Shown: positions 1-10,369, counted from the first letter of the stretch. The stretch is 64,000 nt of DNA from Saprospiraceae bacterium (GCA_016714895.1 JADKBV010000007.1:124001-188000); one strand, 5' to 3'. Made by a program: numbers and translations. Notes: generated by a model not told the origin, from the sequence alone.

Positions 1-1620
1 TTCGGAGGGTTGTACTACGAAGGCAATTCCTTGTTCGGATGGCAAGTCGACCGTGGCAGGGTATTTGAAATCAATACAAGTACTGCAGGATTGAGCCTGA
101 TCACAACAGGACTTCCGTTGGACTACAGAGGCGACAATGCTACCTGTTTGCCATGTGGTAATGGCGGCTCTGACGAACCAACCATCGAAGTATGTCCTGA
201 AGAAACGACGACCTACACTGTAACCGTCACCGACGCCAACGGATGTACATCTACCAAGTCAGTAACGGTTGTGGTAAAAGAAAATATCACGATTACCGTT
301 TCAGGCGACAATGTAATCTGCCTTGGCGAAAGCACTACCCTGACAGCAGCAGGAGCAACAAGTTATATCTGGAATACCGGAGCTACGACCCAAAGTATTA
401 CCGTCAGCCCAAACAGCACGACCACTTACAGTGTTTCCACAACCAATAATGAAGCATGTAATGGAACGGGAAGTATAACGGTAACGGTAAATCCGTTACC
501 GGATATCACGATCACGGGAAGAGACACCATTTGTGAAGGCGAGTGTACAACGCTTACTGCATCAGGCGGCATCGAATATTCATGGGACAATGTAAATGAT
601 AGCAATTGTAACGGAGCTTACTTCATCGGTGGATTACAAAATAATGGAGCACAATCTTTGTATCGATATACATCAGGAGGAACCTTTACGGAGATAGGAC
701 AAACCGGGACGACAAGATTAAATGGAGTCGGATTTTATTGTCAGGGAGAAAATCCAAAGATCTACGGCATGGTTAGAAAAGGGGATGACATCACGACAGC
801 GATCCAGGCGGATTTTGCGGTGACGGATGCACGAACAGGTGCAACCACGGTCTTGGGAGCCATTCCGCTTCCACCGAATCCATATGGTTTGGGTGGTGTG
901 TCAGGAATCCTAAACTTCATCGGCGAGATGACACCTGAGGGAGATTTTATATTCCCGGCGATATCTGCGAGGATCAATCCATTTACCTTCCAGATCGAAC
1001 AATATACCGTTTATATCGGCACCATCAATGTAGGCAATCATGGCAACGGATCGAATGTAAGTTACGAAGTACTTAACATCGACGCTTCGTGTGATGTATA
1101 CATGGATGCCTGTGTGGAAGCTTTCAGAGCGTATGCATTAAATCCTGCAGGCAGAGAACCATCGGGAGGCATCCAGGATTGGACACTTTCTCCGGACGGA
1201 AGATATTTATATTCATTTTTGGGAATTGAAAATGCATTATTAAAAATAGATTTGTCAACCAATACAGCATTCTGTACACCGGGACCAAACAGTAATTTGG
1301 CTTTCACCGGAACGGTTGGCGCACAAACCGATGAATTCGGAGGATTGTACTACGAAGGAAATACTTTGTATGGATGGCAAGTCGACCGGGGCAGGGTATT
1401 TGAAATCAACACAAGCACCGCAGGACTAAGCCTGATCACTTCAGGTCTTCCATTAGATTACAGAGGTGATAATTCCACATGTTTGCCTTGTGGAACTAAT
1501 GACTCCGACGAACCAACCATCGAAGTGTGTCCTGAAGAAACGACCACCTACACTGTAACAGTCACTGACGCCAACGGATGTACATCTACCAAATCAGTAA
1601 CGGTTGTGGTTAGAGATTTT
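1..1620 (+). repeat. Long in-frame segmental duplication inside the adhesin gene
   Basis: Bases 1-about 280 recur almost unchanged from base 1336 to about 1615, a period of 1335 bp or 445 codons. Both copies encode the end of a beta-propeller-like domain (GLYYEGN, GWQVDRGRVFEINTSTAGLSL) followed by the same PKD-like linker. The first full propeller unit must lie upstream of the window. Differences are mostly synonymous, which suggests recent duplication or gene conversion. Confidence 0.85.
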
Positions 1621-4600
1621 GAAGCAGTAGTTATTTTGGCAAGCGACAAAGATATTTGTCATTCAGAAAGAACAACCCTTACCGCCCCGGCCGGAGATGC
1701 ATATATTTGGAATACAGGCGAGACCACACAGTCTATAACAGTAAGTCCGACCACGACAACAAATTATTCAGTTACGATTACACGAAATGGAAAGTGTGAC
1801 GGAATCGGCAATGTTACCATCAATTTGAGACCTGACCCAACCATAATATTTGAAGGCCAAAATGAGATTTGTAAAGGAGATTGTACGCAAATTCTTGCCT
1901 CAGGAGGAACCATTTATCAATGGTCAGGAGGAGGCATCCAATCTTCTGCTGCTTTAATTGAAGTATGTCCGACTGAAAATACAACTTATTTTGTTACAGT
2001 AACCAGTGAATTTGGTTGTAAAAGTACAGGAGCATTTAGTGTTGTTGTCAAAGACAAACCGATTGTAGCTATTACCGGAAATGAAGAAATATGTCAGGGC
2101 ATCAGTACCACATTGACGGCTACAGGTGGTGGTGACTACCTTTGGAGTACAGGTCAGACAACCGGTAGTATAATTGTAAATCCGAATGTTACCACAAATT
2201 ATTCGGTTACCGTATCCGGTCCTTTAACTTGTGAGGTGAGCGCTCAAATTACGGTCAAAGTCAATCCAAGACCTGTTGTGAATATCAGCGGCAATAATAC
2301 TTTGTGTGTCGGTGAGTGTACCAAATTGGAAACTCAGTCAGGATTTTTTTACCTTTGGATAGGTCCCGGGTTTTCGTCTAATGAATCCTTCATCGAAGTT
2401 TGTCCTGGCGAAACAACAACATATGCTTTATTGGTGACAGACTCTCTCGATTGTTTTACAGAATTATTTTACGAAGTTATTGTCAAAGACAAAATTAACG
2501 GAAGTATTACAGGTAATACCAATCTTTGTACCGGTGAAACTACCGTTTTAACAGCTTCTGGTGGAAGTGAATATTTATGGAGTACTGGAGCAGTTACTTC
2601 ATCAATCACGGTATCTCCTTCCAATACAACTACATATACGGTTACCATTTCGGATCAGAATGCTTGTTCTGATGTAAAATCAGTTGTGGTAAATGTTAAC
2701 AACAATCTTCAGGTCGACATCATCGGTGACTTGCAGATCTGTACCGGAGAATGTACAACATTGACAGCAAGCGGAGGTAGTCAGTATGAATGGTCAGCAC
2801 CTGGTTTTTCATCATCGGAAGCCAGTATCGCCATTTGTCCTGATGTCACTACAACTTATACGGTATTGGTTACCAATGCAAATGGTTGTAAAAATTCACA
2901 AAGTGTGACGGTGGTGGTAAATACACCATCTTCGCTGATTATTACAGGTGAAACTTCGATTTGTGCCGGGGATTCTACCACACTCACAGTATCAGGTGGT
3001 GCCACCTATCTTTGGTCTACCGGCGAAAACACCGCGTCGATCGTTGCCAGACCGGATGCTGACAGAACATTTTCTGTTACTTCCATCGATGCCGGAGGCT
3101 GTTTGCTTTCTGCATCCGTTAATATCCGCGTTTCTCCTTTGCCTAATGTTTTTATCGTCTATAGCAGTGAAGTTTGTGAAGGTACAACTGTTCTGATAAG
3201 GGCTTCCGGAGGGGAAACTTATCAATGGAGTACCGGTCAGAATTCACAAGGTATTCTGGTCACACCTTTGATCACCACAACCTATATTGTAACTGTTACT
3301 TCAGGATTTAATTGTAATGCAGTAGATAGTGTTCAGGTAAAAGTAAAACCAAAACCGGTTATCGTATTTGACGGAAATGAACAGATTTGTTACGGTGATT
3401 CTGCAATCATAGTTGCTTCGCTTGAAAAATACAATCAATGTCCTGATGAATGTATAATATCTGACTCATTGGTTCTTGCATATTGGGATCTGGAAGCTTG
3501 TCACGCTTTTGCGTCTCAGGGAACACACATCAATTATTCTGAATTTATACCGGCTACATTTTCGGAGACTTGTCTGGAAGTAAATGCAACCAATGTGCGG
3601 CGAAATCAAGGTGAACATTCTTGTTCTTTTGGTTTTGATGATACCGGTGTCAGTATGTGTATTGGTGGTCAGGAAACTTGTAACAGCTCAAAAGTTGATT
3701 ATAATCAGGCTCTCCGGTTTTCGGTTAATATTCGGCCCGGACAAACCGGAAGAATTACCGGATTGCAGTTTTACGAATCCTCTCCGGAACAATTCGAATG
3801 GGTAATGGGAATTTCAGGTCCAAATAATTATTTACAGAAATACCTGATCAGAGTTCTGAAGGACGGAAAAATAATCTATTACAAAGATGAGTTGACTTCT
3901 CAACGGGATTGGAATTTGGTAACATTTGATTTTGCTAATAACAATCACTTTGCTTTCAGTCATGAAACGGAATTTATTTTTGAAATTATTCCTTATTGTC
4001 CGGTTGGTAACGGAGCTGAACACAGTGTTTGGGATATTGATGAAATCAAAGTTCTGGGTGGATGTTGTAACACAGGAAATCATGGTTCAATTACTTATCT
4101 CTGGTCCAATGGATCCACAGAACCGGGATTGACCGTTTCGCCGGAAGAGACCAGTGAGTATACCGTTACCGTAACAGATTGTTGTGGTTGTTCAGCTACA
4201 TCAACGTACGAAGTCAGAGTTAATAATATCAAAGTTGATCTTGGCCCTGATATTATGATTGAAGAAGGACAAAGTATTACTCTGAGACCGGAAATTACCG
4301 GAAACAGTATGTGTCCTGATTCTTTAACCTCATTGTTTTACAAATGGTCTACCGGAGCCACAACAGATTCTATAATGGTCAGTCCGGCAATTTCATTTGT
4401 GTATTCGCTCGACGTTACGGATTGTATGGAATGTACAGGAAGAGGCAGAAAGTTTGTTTTTGTTAATCCTGAAAGTAATGGTGTGAATACCATCTACCCT
4501 AATCCGACGGCGGGTAAATTTCAGGTTTTATCAGTAAATCCGCTTTCGGATGAACTCAAAATCAGAATTTTTACAGCAGATGGTAAATTGGTTGGAAATA

Positions 4601-4740
4601 ATGAAATACCGTTTAAAAAATTATCTCAACTCCATATTGAAGTGGATTTACAGGATAATGTCAGAAGTGGAATGTATCTTTTGGAAATGAACAACGGAGG
4701 CATCGTAACAACCACAAAACTGATAGTAGTAGACAGATAG
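1..4740 (+). CDS. Giant T9SS-secreted Ig/PKD-like adhesin, 5' end outside window
   Basis: The frame is open from base 1, so the N-terminus and signal peptide are missing. The visible ~1,580 residues consist mostly of tandem ~75-95-residue beta-sandwich repeats. Each has an 'IC.G(E/D)CTTLTASGG..Y.WS' start and a 'TTTYTV.VTD.NGC' end, as in PKD/Ig-like modules of Bacteroidota surface proteins. A different, beta-propeller-like segment (about residues 195-500, 'GLQNNGAQSLYRYTSGG', 'SPDGRYLYSFLG') interrupts them, and a jelly-roll-like insert lies near residues 1,140-1,350. The last ~80 residues (YPNPTAGKF, then SGMYLLEM and TTKLIVV) are a type A T9SS sorting domain. The protein should be exported and attached to the surface or released. 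A role in adhesion or gliding is inference; no catalytic site was recognised. Confidence 0.85.
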   Translation, partial: FGGLYYEGNSLFGWQVDRGRVFEINTSTAGLSLITTGLPLDYRGDNATCLPCGNGGSDEPTIEVCPEETTTYTVTVTDANGCTSTKSVTVVVKENITITVSGDNVICLGESTTLTAAGATSYIWNTGATTQSITVSPNSTTTYSVSTTNNEACNGTGSITVTVNPLPDITITGRDTICEGECTTLTASGGIEYSWDNVNDSNCNGAYFIGGLQNNGAQSLYRYTSGGTFTEIGQTGTTRLNGVGFYCQGENPKIYGMVRKGDDITTAIQADFAVTDARTGATTVLGAIPLPPNPYGLGGVSGILNFIGEMTPEGDFIFPAISARINPFTFQIEQYTVYIGTINVGNHGNGSNVSYEVLNIDASCDVYMDACVEAFRAYALNPAGREPSGGIQDWTLSPDGRYLYSFLGIENALLKIDLSTNTAFCTPGPNSNLAFTGTVGAQTDEFGGLYYEGNTLYGWQVDRGRVFEINTSTAGLSLITSGLPLDYRGDNSTCLPCGTNDSDEPTIEVCPEETTTYTVTVTDANGCTSTKSVTVVVRDFEAVVILASDKDICHSERTTLTAPAGDAYIWNTGETTQSITVSPTTTTNYSVTITRNGKCDGIGNVTINLRPDPTIIFEGQNEICKGDCTQILASGGTIYQWSGGGIQSSAALIEVCPTENTTYFVTVTSEFGCKSTGAFSVVVKDKPIVAITGNEEICQGISTTLTATGGGDYLWSTGQTTGSIIVNPNVTTNYSVTVSGPLTCEVSAQITVKVNPRPVVNISGNNTLCVGECTKLETQSGFFYLWIGPGFSSNESFIEVCPGETTTYALLVTDSLDCFTELFYEVIVKDKINGSITGNTNLCTGETTVLTASGGSEYLWSTGAVTSSITVSPSNTTTYTVTISDQNACSDVKSVVVNVNNNLQVDIIGDLQICTGECTTLTASGGSQYEWSAPGFSSSEASIAICPDVTTTYTVLVTNANGCKNSQSVTVVVNTPSSLIITGETSICAGDSTTLTVSGGATYLWSTGENTASIVARPDADRTFSVTSIDAGGCLLSASVNIRVSPLPNVFIVYSSEVCEGTTVLIRASGGETYQWSTGQNSQGILVTPLITTTYIVTVTSGFNCNAVDSVQVKVKPKPVIVFDGNEQICYGDSAIIVASLEKYNQCPDECIISDSLVLAYWDLEACHAFASQGTHINYSEFIPATFSETCLEVNATNVRRNQGEHSCSFGFDDTGVSMCIGGQETCNSSKVDYNQALRFSVNIRPGQTGRITGLQFYESSPEQFEWVMGISGPNNYLQKYLIRVLKDGKIIYYKDELTSQRDWNLVTFDFANNNHFAFSHETEFIFEIIPYCPVGNGAEHSVWDIDEIKVLGGCCNTGNHGSITYLWSNGSTEPGLTVSPEETSEYTVTVTDCCGCSATSTYEVRVNNIKVDLGPDIMIEEGQSITLRPEITGNSMCPDSLTSLFYKWSTGATTDSIMVSPAISFVYSLDVTDCMECTGRGRKFVFVNPESNGVNTIYPNPTAGKFQVLSVNPLSDELKIRIFTADGKLVGNNEIPFKKLSQLHIEVDLQDNVRSGMYLLEMNNGGIVTTTKLIVVDR

Positions 4741-4770
4741 TTCATAAAATTAAGTGCCTGAATGGTTTTA

Positions 4771-4808
4771 AAAGCCGGTCATCTTCTGTTGACCGGCTTT
4801 TTTTTTAC
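4771..4808 (+). terminator. Rho-independent terminator of the adhesin gene
   Basis: A 10-bp perfect stem (AAAGCCGGTC / GACCGGCTTT) with a 10-base loop is followed by a run of T. It lies 30 bases after the stop codon of the adhesin gene and separates it from the amylase. Confidence 0.9.
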
Positions 4809-4904
4809 CTGATTGATTTTATCCGGCATTTTTATTTGATTTTTGTTTAGGTATTGTCAAAAAAACAAATTTTTTATTATCATTGTATTCTCAATTCGAA
4901 GAAT

Positions 4905-6782
4905 ATGCATTTACGAAATAATAAACCTTTGTTTGTATTGATCATCGGTCTGTTTTTGCCAGGTTTTGCAAGCGCCCAAAGTAATAAAAACCTGCCATTT
5001 AATCAGCCGCCAAAATGGTCAAAAGAGGCCATTTGGTATCAGATATTTATAGAAAGATTCCGAAACGGATCTTCACAAAATGATCCAACACCTGAAACTT
5101 GTCAGAATGCACTGTCGGATCAGATTCCACCGGACTGGCAACTGACTCCCTGGGGGCAAAACTGGTACGAGCAGGAATCCTGGGCAAAAGATACTGGATT
5201 GGACTTTTACCGGACTATTCAGATGAGGCGTTATGGTGGTGACATACACGGTGTGGAAGAAAAAATTCCTTATCTCAAATCATTAGGCATTAATGCAATT
5301 TATTTTAATCCATTAAATGATGCGCCATCTTTACATAAATACGATGCTAGAAATTATCACCATATCGACGTTACCTTGGGAGATGATCCGAAAAAGGACA
5401 TGGAATTAATAGCTACAGAAAACCCTTCTGATCCAAAAACCTGGGTATTGACTTCTGCAGATAAAAAATTTATAAATCTGGTTAAAAAACTGCATAGTGA
5501 AGGTATTCGCGTGGTTCTCGATTTTTCATGGAACCATACCGGCAAAAATTTCTGGGCTTTTAAAGATATAGAAAAAAATGGCCAACAATCAAAATATAGT
5601 GATTGGTATCAGGGAGAGTTTGTGAAAAATGAAGCTACAGGTACAACGGAATATAAATATGAAGGATGGATCGGTATATCTTCTTTGCCGGAATGGAAAG
5701 AAATAAATCCTCAAAACAAAAGACCCGGTCATCCTTTTGAAGGTACCTTACATCCTGATGCAACCCAACACATATTTGACGTCAGCAGAAGATGGATTGA
5801 TCCCAATGGAGACGGTAAATTTGACGACGGTATTGACGGAATGAGGTTGGATGTCGCAGAACATGTTCCCCTTGGGTTTTGGAGAGATTTCAGAAAATTT
5901 GTCAGAAATATAAATCCTGAGTTCTACCTTGTAGGCGAAAATTGGTGGACACAATGGCCTGATGTTTTGATGGATCCTGTACCCTGGGTCAAAGGGGATG
6001 TTTTTGATGCAGTGATGCATTATCAATGGTATAAAGTTGCCAGAGATTATTTTGCGAATTCGGAGAATAAAATTTCACTTAACGCTTTTAGGTCGGGAAT
6101 GGATTCTGTTTTTTTAAAATATCCGGAATATACCCGTCAGGCTATGATGAATCTTTCAGCTTCTCACGATGCACCGCGATTGCTGACCTGTTTTGGCAAT
6201 CCTTCCAAGTATAAGTTTAATGCAGTGCCCAGAGATAATGATTTGTATAATACCGCAACTCCCGAAAATGATGTTATTCAACGGGTAAAGTTATTTTTAT
6301 TACATCAATATACTTTTGTCGGAAGTCCGCATATCTGGAATGGGGATGAAATGGGAATGACCGGTGCAGATGATCCCGATTGCCGCAAACCTCTTCCATG
6401 GCAGGATATACCTTTTGAAAAAGAAACTTCGTTTTCGGGTTCAAAAGTTCAATATACAGAATTGCCTTCCTTCAAACAGGAATGGTTTGATTATTATAAA
6501 TCATTGATTGCTTTGAGAAAAAATATACCTGCTTTTACTTACGGAGACTATGAATTTATTTCCATAGCTGATAAAAAAAATATTCTTGCATACACCCGAC
6601 AATATCAAAATGAAAAATATTTGGTGATTTTAAATAACAATGCTGAAGAACAAATCATATTTTTACCTAACAGCATCGTAACAAAAAAACCATGTTTTCA
6701 ATTTGGAAATGCAGATTTGGTGACCAACAGAAAGCTGAACTTGCCTCCGTTTTCGGGGATCGTTTTGCCGTTTTATCCTTAA
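4905..6782 (+). CDS. Secreted GH13-family alpha-amylase-like glycosidase
   Basis: Predicted exported alpha-glucan hydrolase or transferase of the GH13 clan. The ATG at 4905 is preferred over an upstream TTG because it gives a clean signal peptide (MHLRNN, hydrophobic core, ASAQ) and a 625-residue protein. All four GH13 regions are present: I (VVLDFSWNH), II (DGMRLDVAEH), III (YLVGEN) and IV (ASHDAP). They give nucleophile D316, acid/base E345 and transition-state stabiliser D422 in this numbering. The (beta/alpha)8 barrel contains an insert near 'TLHPDATQHIFDVSRRW' and is followed by a C-terminal beta domain. The subfamily resembles Bacteroidota neopullulanase/cyclomaltodextrinase-like enzymes; exact specificity cannot be read. 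Its stop overlaps that of the convergent meaB. Confidence 0.88.
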   Translation: MHLRNNKPLFVLIIGLFLPGFASAQSNKNLPFNQPPKWSKEAIWYQIFIERFRNGSSQNDPTPETCQNALSDQIPPDWQLTPWGQNWYEQESWAKDTGLDFYRTIQMRRYGGDIHGVEEKIPYLKSLGINAIYFNPLNDAPSLHKYDARNYHHIDVTLGDDPKKDMELIATENPSDPKTWVLTSADKKFINLVKKLHSEGIRVVLDFSWNHTGKNFWAFKDIEKNGQQSKYSDWYQGEFVKNEATGTTEYKYEGWIGISSLPEWKEINPQNKRPGHPFEGTLHPDATQHIFDVSRRWIDPNGDGKFDDGIDGMRLDVAEHVPLGFWRDFRKFVRNINPEFYLVGENWWTQWPDVLMDPVPWVKGDVFDAVMHYQWYKVARDYFANSENKISLNAFRSGMDSVFLKYPEYTRQAMMNLSASHDAPRLLTCFGNPSKYKFNAVPRDNDLYNTATPENDVIQRVKLFLLHQYTFVGSPHIWNGDEMGMTGADDPDCRKPLPWQDIPFEKETSFSGSKVQYTELPSFKQEWFDYYKSLIALRKNIPAFTYGDYEFISIADKKNILAYTRQYQNEKYLVILNNNAEEQIIFLPNSIVTKKPCFQFGNADLVTNRKLNLPPFSGIVLPFYP

Positions 6783-7828
6783 GGTTGTTTTTTGAAGCTA
6801 TTTGACCAATCAAAAGTTTCAATCAATTTTTTGTATAAACGAATGGCCAATACACCGTTAAGTTGTTTGTTTATCATGTCCTTTTGCAAGTTATCGACAG
6901 ATTCTTTAAAGGAGGTGTGCGTCAAAACCCATTCCCAAAACAAGGATGGTATTTGTTTCTCAAACCACTTTAGTTCCTGCTCCTTCCTTTTATTATAAAA
7001 CAAACCTTGTTTTTTTGATTCTTTTTCAAAATATTCCAGAGATTGAATCACTTTTTCCACACCGGATTTTTCAACAGAAGAAATCTGGTGCACTGGAATA
7101 TGCCAGTTTTGAAGCGGATGGCGAAAAAAGGCAAGAGACTGTGTGTAATGTCGGGCAGTTTCATTTGCCAAAAACTTCATATCTCCATCAGATTTGTTTA
7201 CAATGGCTATGTCTATGTTTTCCAGAACACCTCTTTTGATGCCTTGCAGATCATCACCCGCGCCGGGTTGAAGTAAAAAAAGATTGATATCTGTGATATA
7301 AAAAACTTCAGCCTCGTTTTGACCAATACCTACTGTTTCAATGATGATTCTGTCAAAACCTGCGGCTTCACAAAGTAAAATCGTTTCTTTTGTATGGGCA
7401 GCAATTCCCCCAAGGAGATCGCCCGATGCTGTTGGTCTGATATATGCGTTCCTGGAAACAGAAAGTTGTTCCATCCTCGTTTTATCTCCTAATATACTGC
7501 CCCCTGAACCCGTACTCGATGGGTCAATACTCAAAACGGCCACTTTGTGTCCCATGTTTAGCAACGTACAACCAAAATAGTCGATGAAGGTACTTTTTCC
7601 CGCACCGGGACTACCTGTGATGGCTATCCTGACACTTTTTTTGGTGGTTTTTTGTTCAAAAAGCGCTGACAGAATCGTTGAGGCCATCATTTTGTGGTCT
7701 TCCCGGGTACTTTCGATGATGGTGATGGCTTCAGCCAAAACAAAAGTGTTTGAATCTGCCAAACCATTAAGGTAGTAAGACAAGTCTTTTGTTTTTTTAT
7801 TTCTCCGGGAGTAGGGTGGTGGTGACAT
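6779..7828 (-). CDS. meaB: Methylmalonyl-CoA mutase-associated GTPase MeaB
   Basis: G3E-family P-loop GTPase that protects and reloads B12-dependent methylmalonyl-CoA mutase. Visible motifs are Walker A GSPGAGKSTF near residue 73, the 'VLSIDPSS..SGGSILGDKTRM' region, the switch motif ETVGIGQ(N)E, and base-recognition NKSDGD. The length of 349 residues is normal for the family. It is convergent with the amylase, with stop codons overlapping by 4 bp, and divergent from the methylmalonyl-CoA epimerase gene. That neighbour supports a propionyl/methylmalonyl-CoA role. The mutase subunits themselves are not in this window; icmF at 50 kb carries its own G domain and would not need this protein. Confidence 0.92.
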   Translation of the reverse strand: MSPPPYSRRNKKTKDLSYYLNGLADSNTFVLAEAITIIESTREDHKMMASTILSALFEQKTTKKSVRIAITGSPGAGKSTFIDYFGCTLLNMGHKVAVLSIDPSSTGSGGSILGDKTRMEQLSVSRNAYIRPTASGDLLGGIAAHTKETILLCEAAGFDRIIIETVGIGQNEAEVFYITDINLFLLQPGAGDDLQGIKRGVLENIDIAIVNKSDGDMKFLANETARHYTQSLAFFRHPLQNWHIPVHQISSVEKSGVEKVIQSLEYFEKESKKQGLFYNKRKEQELKWFEKQIPSLFWEWVLTHTSFKESVDNLQKDMINKQLNGVLAIRLYKKLIETFDWSNSFKKQP

Positions 7829-8055
7829 TTTTTTATACCTCGACCTTATTTGTTTGGCTTCAGATCATTAGGATATACAAAAATAGGACCTTTTTTGTTT
7901 AAGTCACTAAAACAAAGAGATATTCCAAACTTTTTTCAGGATTTAAATTTTTTATGGGTTTCCTGTACCATCTCCGTATTCACCTCTTTTTTCCTTCACC
8001 AGATAAAATCTTTTATATCATTCGAAACAAATATTTACCTTAGCTTTTTAATTGA

Positions 8056-8481
8056 ATGATTATGTATAAAATAGAACACCTCGGTATTGCCGTAAAAGAT
8101 CTTGAAGCAAGTGAAAAAATATATGCCCTGATATTTCAATCCGAACCGTACAAAAGAGAATTGGTTGAATCTGAAAGGGTAATGACTTCGTTTTTTGAGT
8201 GCGGACCCAATAAAATAGAATTATTGGCCGCAACAGAAGAAAACAGTACCATACAAACGTTTATAAACAAACGGGGAGAAGGCATTCACCATGTCGCTTT
8301 TGCGGTGGAAGACATTAAGTCTGAAATGATCCGACTACAAAATGAAGGTTTTGTCCTACTCAATGAAAACCCGAAAAGAGGAGCTGATAACAAATGGGTT
8401 TGTTTTCTGCATCCTAAACATACCTCAGGAGTCCTGATCGAACTTTGTCAGGATGTAAAGGATACAGAAGACGGTTTTTAA
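8056..8481 (+). CDS. mce: Methylmalonyl-CoA epimerase (VOC fold)
   Basis: A 141-residue single-domain vicinal-oxygen-chelate protein that interconverts (2S)- and (2R)-methylmalonyl-CoA. Metal ligands are visible in the expected places: His in 'KIEHLGIAV', His in 'GIHHVAFAV' and Glu in 'GVLIELCQ', with the paired beta-alpha-beta-beta-beta modules in order. A second ATG at 8062 is an equally good start (MYKIEHLG). A weak -7-like box (TACCTTAG, about 8035) precedes it. It is divergent from meaB, so the two probably share a regulatory region at 7829-8055 and work in the same propionate/branched-chain pathway. Confidence 0.93.
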   Translation: MIMYKIEHLGIAVKDLEASEKIYALIFQSEPYKRELVESERVMTSFFECGPNKIELLAATEENSTIQTFINKRGEGIHHVAFAVEDIKSEMIRLQNEGFVLLNENPKRGADNKWVCFLHPKHTSGVLIELCQDVKDTEDGF

Positions 8482-8511
8482 TACTTCTTTATTATAGGTA
8501 AAAAAGAATGG

Positions 8512-10314
8512 TTAAAAACAATATCCCTTTTTTTCGATGACCGCTGACGCTATGGTTCTTCGGTGTTTTACAATATTCTGAAGCGGATATTTGGTGTATT
8601 TTCTAATACCACTGATAAAAGCTCCCTGCATGGATTCCGGAATAAAACTACCTGTCAGATCCAGACTTAAAGTATTTACTTTGTTATTGGCATCATGAAA
8701 AACGGTTTTTACCAAAGCATGGTGTAATTCAGGTTGGTATACAGATGGTTTATCGGCAATTTTTTGACATCTCAAAAGTACCGATTCCGCATTGTAAATG
8801 GTCATGATAAGGTCAGCCAGATTCATAACGATTTCCTGTTCTGTTTTCAGATCGAGGGTACCTGACATCGCTTGTTGTGCCGCTGTGCCCAACAACATGA
8901 TCAATGCTTTTTTATAACCTTTTAATGCTTTTTGTTCTTCAATAAAGTGACCGGTAAATACGGTTTCATCGTTGGTACCTTCCATAAGTTCTTTTTGAAC
9001 AGCCATAGCAGGTGTCATCAAATCTACCTGTCCTTTCATGGCTCTTTTCAAAAGGGTACTGATGATCAAAAGACGATTGATCTCATTGGTTCCTTCAAAA
9101 ATCCTGTTGATCCTGCTGTCCCGGTAAGCTCTTGCAATGGCACCTTCCTCAGAATATCCCATTCCTCCGTGTATCTGTACTGTTTCATCGACACAGTAGT
9201 CCAGAACCTCGGAGCCCAATATTTTAACAATGGAACATTCCAAAGCATATTCTTCGGCAGCATTTAGTTTGGATTTTGTAAAATCACTGCCTGAAACTTT
9301 TTCATTTTCTTCGACATTCTGGATAGCCTGAGCAACCCGGTAAATGACTGATTCCGCGGTAAAACACTGAATGGTTTGTTCGGCAAGTTTGTATTGAATG
9401 GCACCAAAATTGGCGATAGCAGTATCAAATTGTTGCCTTTCTAATGCATATAATGTAGAAATATTGACCAACATTTTGGAAGCTCCCAAGGTCGAGGCAC
9501 CTAATTTGAATCTGCCAATATTAAGCACGTTAAACGCAATCAAATGACCTTTTCCTATATCTCCCAACACGTTTTCGACAGGGACCAAAACATTTTCTAA
9601 AAACACCATTCGGGTTGAAGAACCTTTGATACCCAATTTTTTTTCCTCTGCCCCAAGGGTCATCCCCTGCATACCTTTTTCAAGGATAAAACCGGTGAAT
9701 TTGTCGCCGTCAACCTGAGCAAAAACGGTAAAAATATCCGCAAATCCTGCGTTGGTAATCCACATTTTTTGACCGTTGAGAACGTAATGGGTTTTGGCTT
9801 CATTCAAAAATGCAGTGGTCTTGGCAGCCAATGCATCCGATCCGCTGGAAGGTTCTGTCAGGCAGTAAGACGACTTCAACGCTCCGGTAATCAATCCCGG
9901 AAGATACTTCTGTTTTTGAGCTTCGGTACCATAATATAGTATAGGCAACATGCCGATTCCAGTGTGCGCATTGTAGCTTACGCTGAATGAGCCGGAAGGT
10001 CCAACTTCTTCCCCAATTACGGTATTGGTAATAAAGTCCATGGCGCTTCCTCCGTATTCTTCCGGCATGTGGGTACCAAAAAATCCAAGCTCTCCGAATT
10101 TTTCCATAATGGAAGGTATAAGTCCCTCTTCCAGTTTTTCGATTCTGTCAGTAACCGGCCTGATTTCCTGTTCGGTAAAATCTCTGATCGTCTGACGAAT
10201 CATCTCCTGTTCTTCTGTAAAATCTTCAGGGATAAATAGAGAAGCCGGATCGGAATCTTTGACAAGAAACTGACCTCCTTTGAGGATATCTGCAGGTGGA
10301 TTAAGTACTTCCAT
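8512..10314 (-). CDS. Acyl-CoA dehydrogenase with C-terminal extension
   Basis: FAD-dependent acyl-CoA dehydrogenase of about 600 residues, the first step of beta-oxidation or branched-chain acyl-CoA breakdown. The order is N-terminal helical domain, the FAD/substrate beta domain (YCLTEPSSGSDA, 'WITNAG', 'GIKGSSTR'), the C-terminal helical domain (QFDTAIANFGAIQYKLAE) and the active-site segment 'RINRIFEGTNEINR', whose Glu is the likely catalytic base. About 150 extra residues follow, as in the very-long-chain/ACAD9-like type common in Bacteroidota. The start at 10314 is chosen because a strong promoter at 10339-10369 places transcription start downstream of the longer in-frame ATG at 10341. 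Exact chain-length specificity is unknown. Confidence 0.9.
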   Translation of the reverse strand: MEVLNPPADILKGGQFLVKDSDPASLFIPEDFTEEQEMIRQTIRDFTEQEIRPVTDRIEKLEEGLIPSIMEKFGELGFFGTHMPEEYGGSAMDFITNTVIGEEVGPSGSFSVSYNAHTGIGMLPILYYGTEAQKQKYLPGLITGALKSSYCLTEPSSGSDALAAKTTAFLNEAKTHYVLNGQKMWITNAGFADIFTVFAQVDGDKFTGFILEKGMQGMTLGAEEKKLGIKGSSTRMVFLENVLVPVENVLGDIGKGHLIAFNVLNIGRFKLGASTLGASKMLVNISTLYALERQQFDTAIANFGAIQYKLAEQTIQCFTAESVIYRVAQAIQNVEENEKVSGSDFTKSKLNAAEEYALECSIVKILGSEVLDYCVDETVQIHGGMGYSEEGAIARAYRDSRINRIFEGTNEINRLLIISTLLKRAMKGQVDLMTPAMAVQKELMEGTNDETVFTGHFIEEQKALKGYKKALIMLLGTAAQQAMSGTLDLKTEQEIVMNLADLIMTIYNAESVLLRCQKIADKPSVYQPELHHALVKTVFHDANNKVNTLSLDLTGSFIPESMQGAFISGIRKYTKYPLQNIVKHRRTIASAVIEKKGYCF

Positions 10315-10338
10315 GTTGATGATTTTAAAAAATGAACT

Positions 10339-10369
10339 CAAAGTTAAATTTTTATTTTTAATAAAACAA
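10339..10369 (-). promoter_or_regulatory. Bacteroidota sigma promoter of acyl-CoA dehydrogenase
   Basis: Read on the minus strand: TTG at 10369-10367, a 20-base spacer, then TAACTTTG at 10346-10339. This matches the Bacteroidota -33/-7 consensus (TTG, 19-21 nt, TAnnTTTG). It lies 25 bases upstream of the chosen start codon. Confidence 0.75.
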
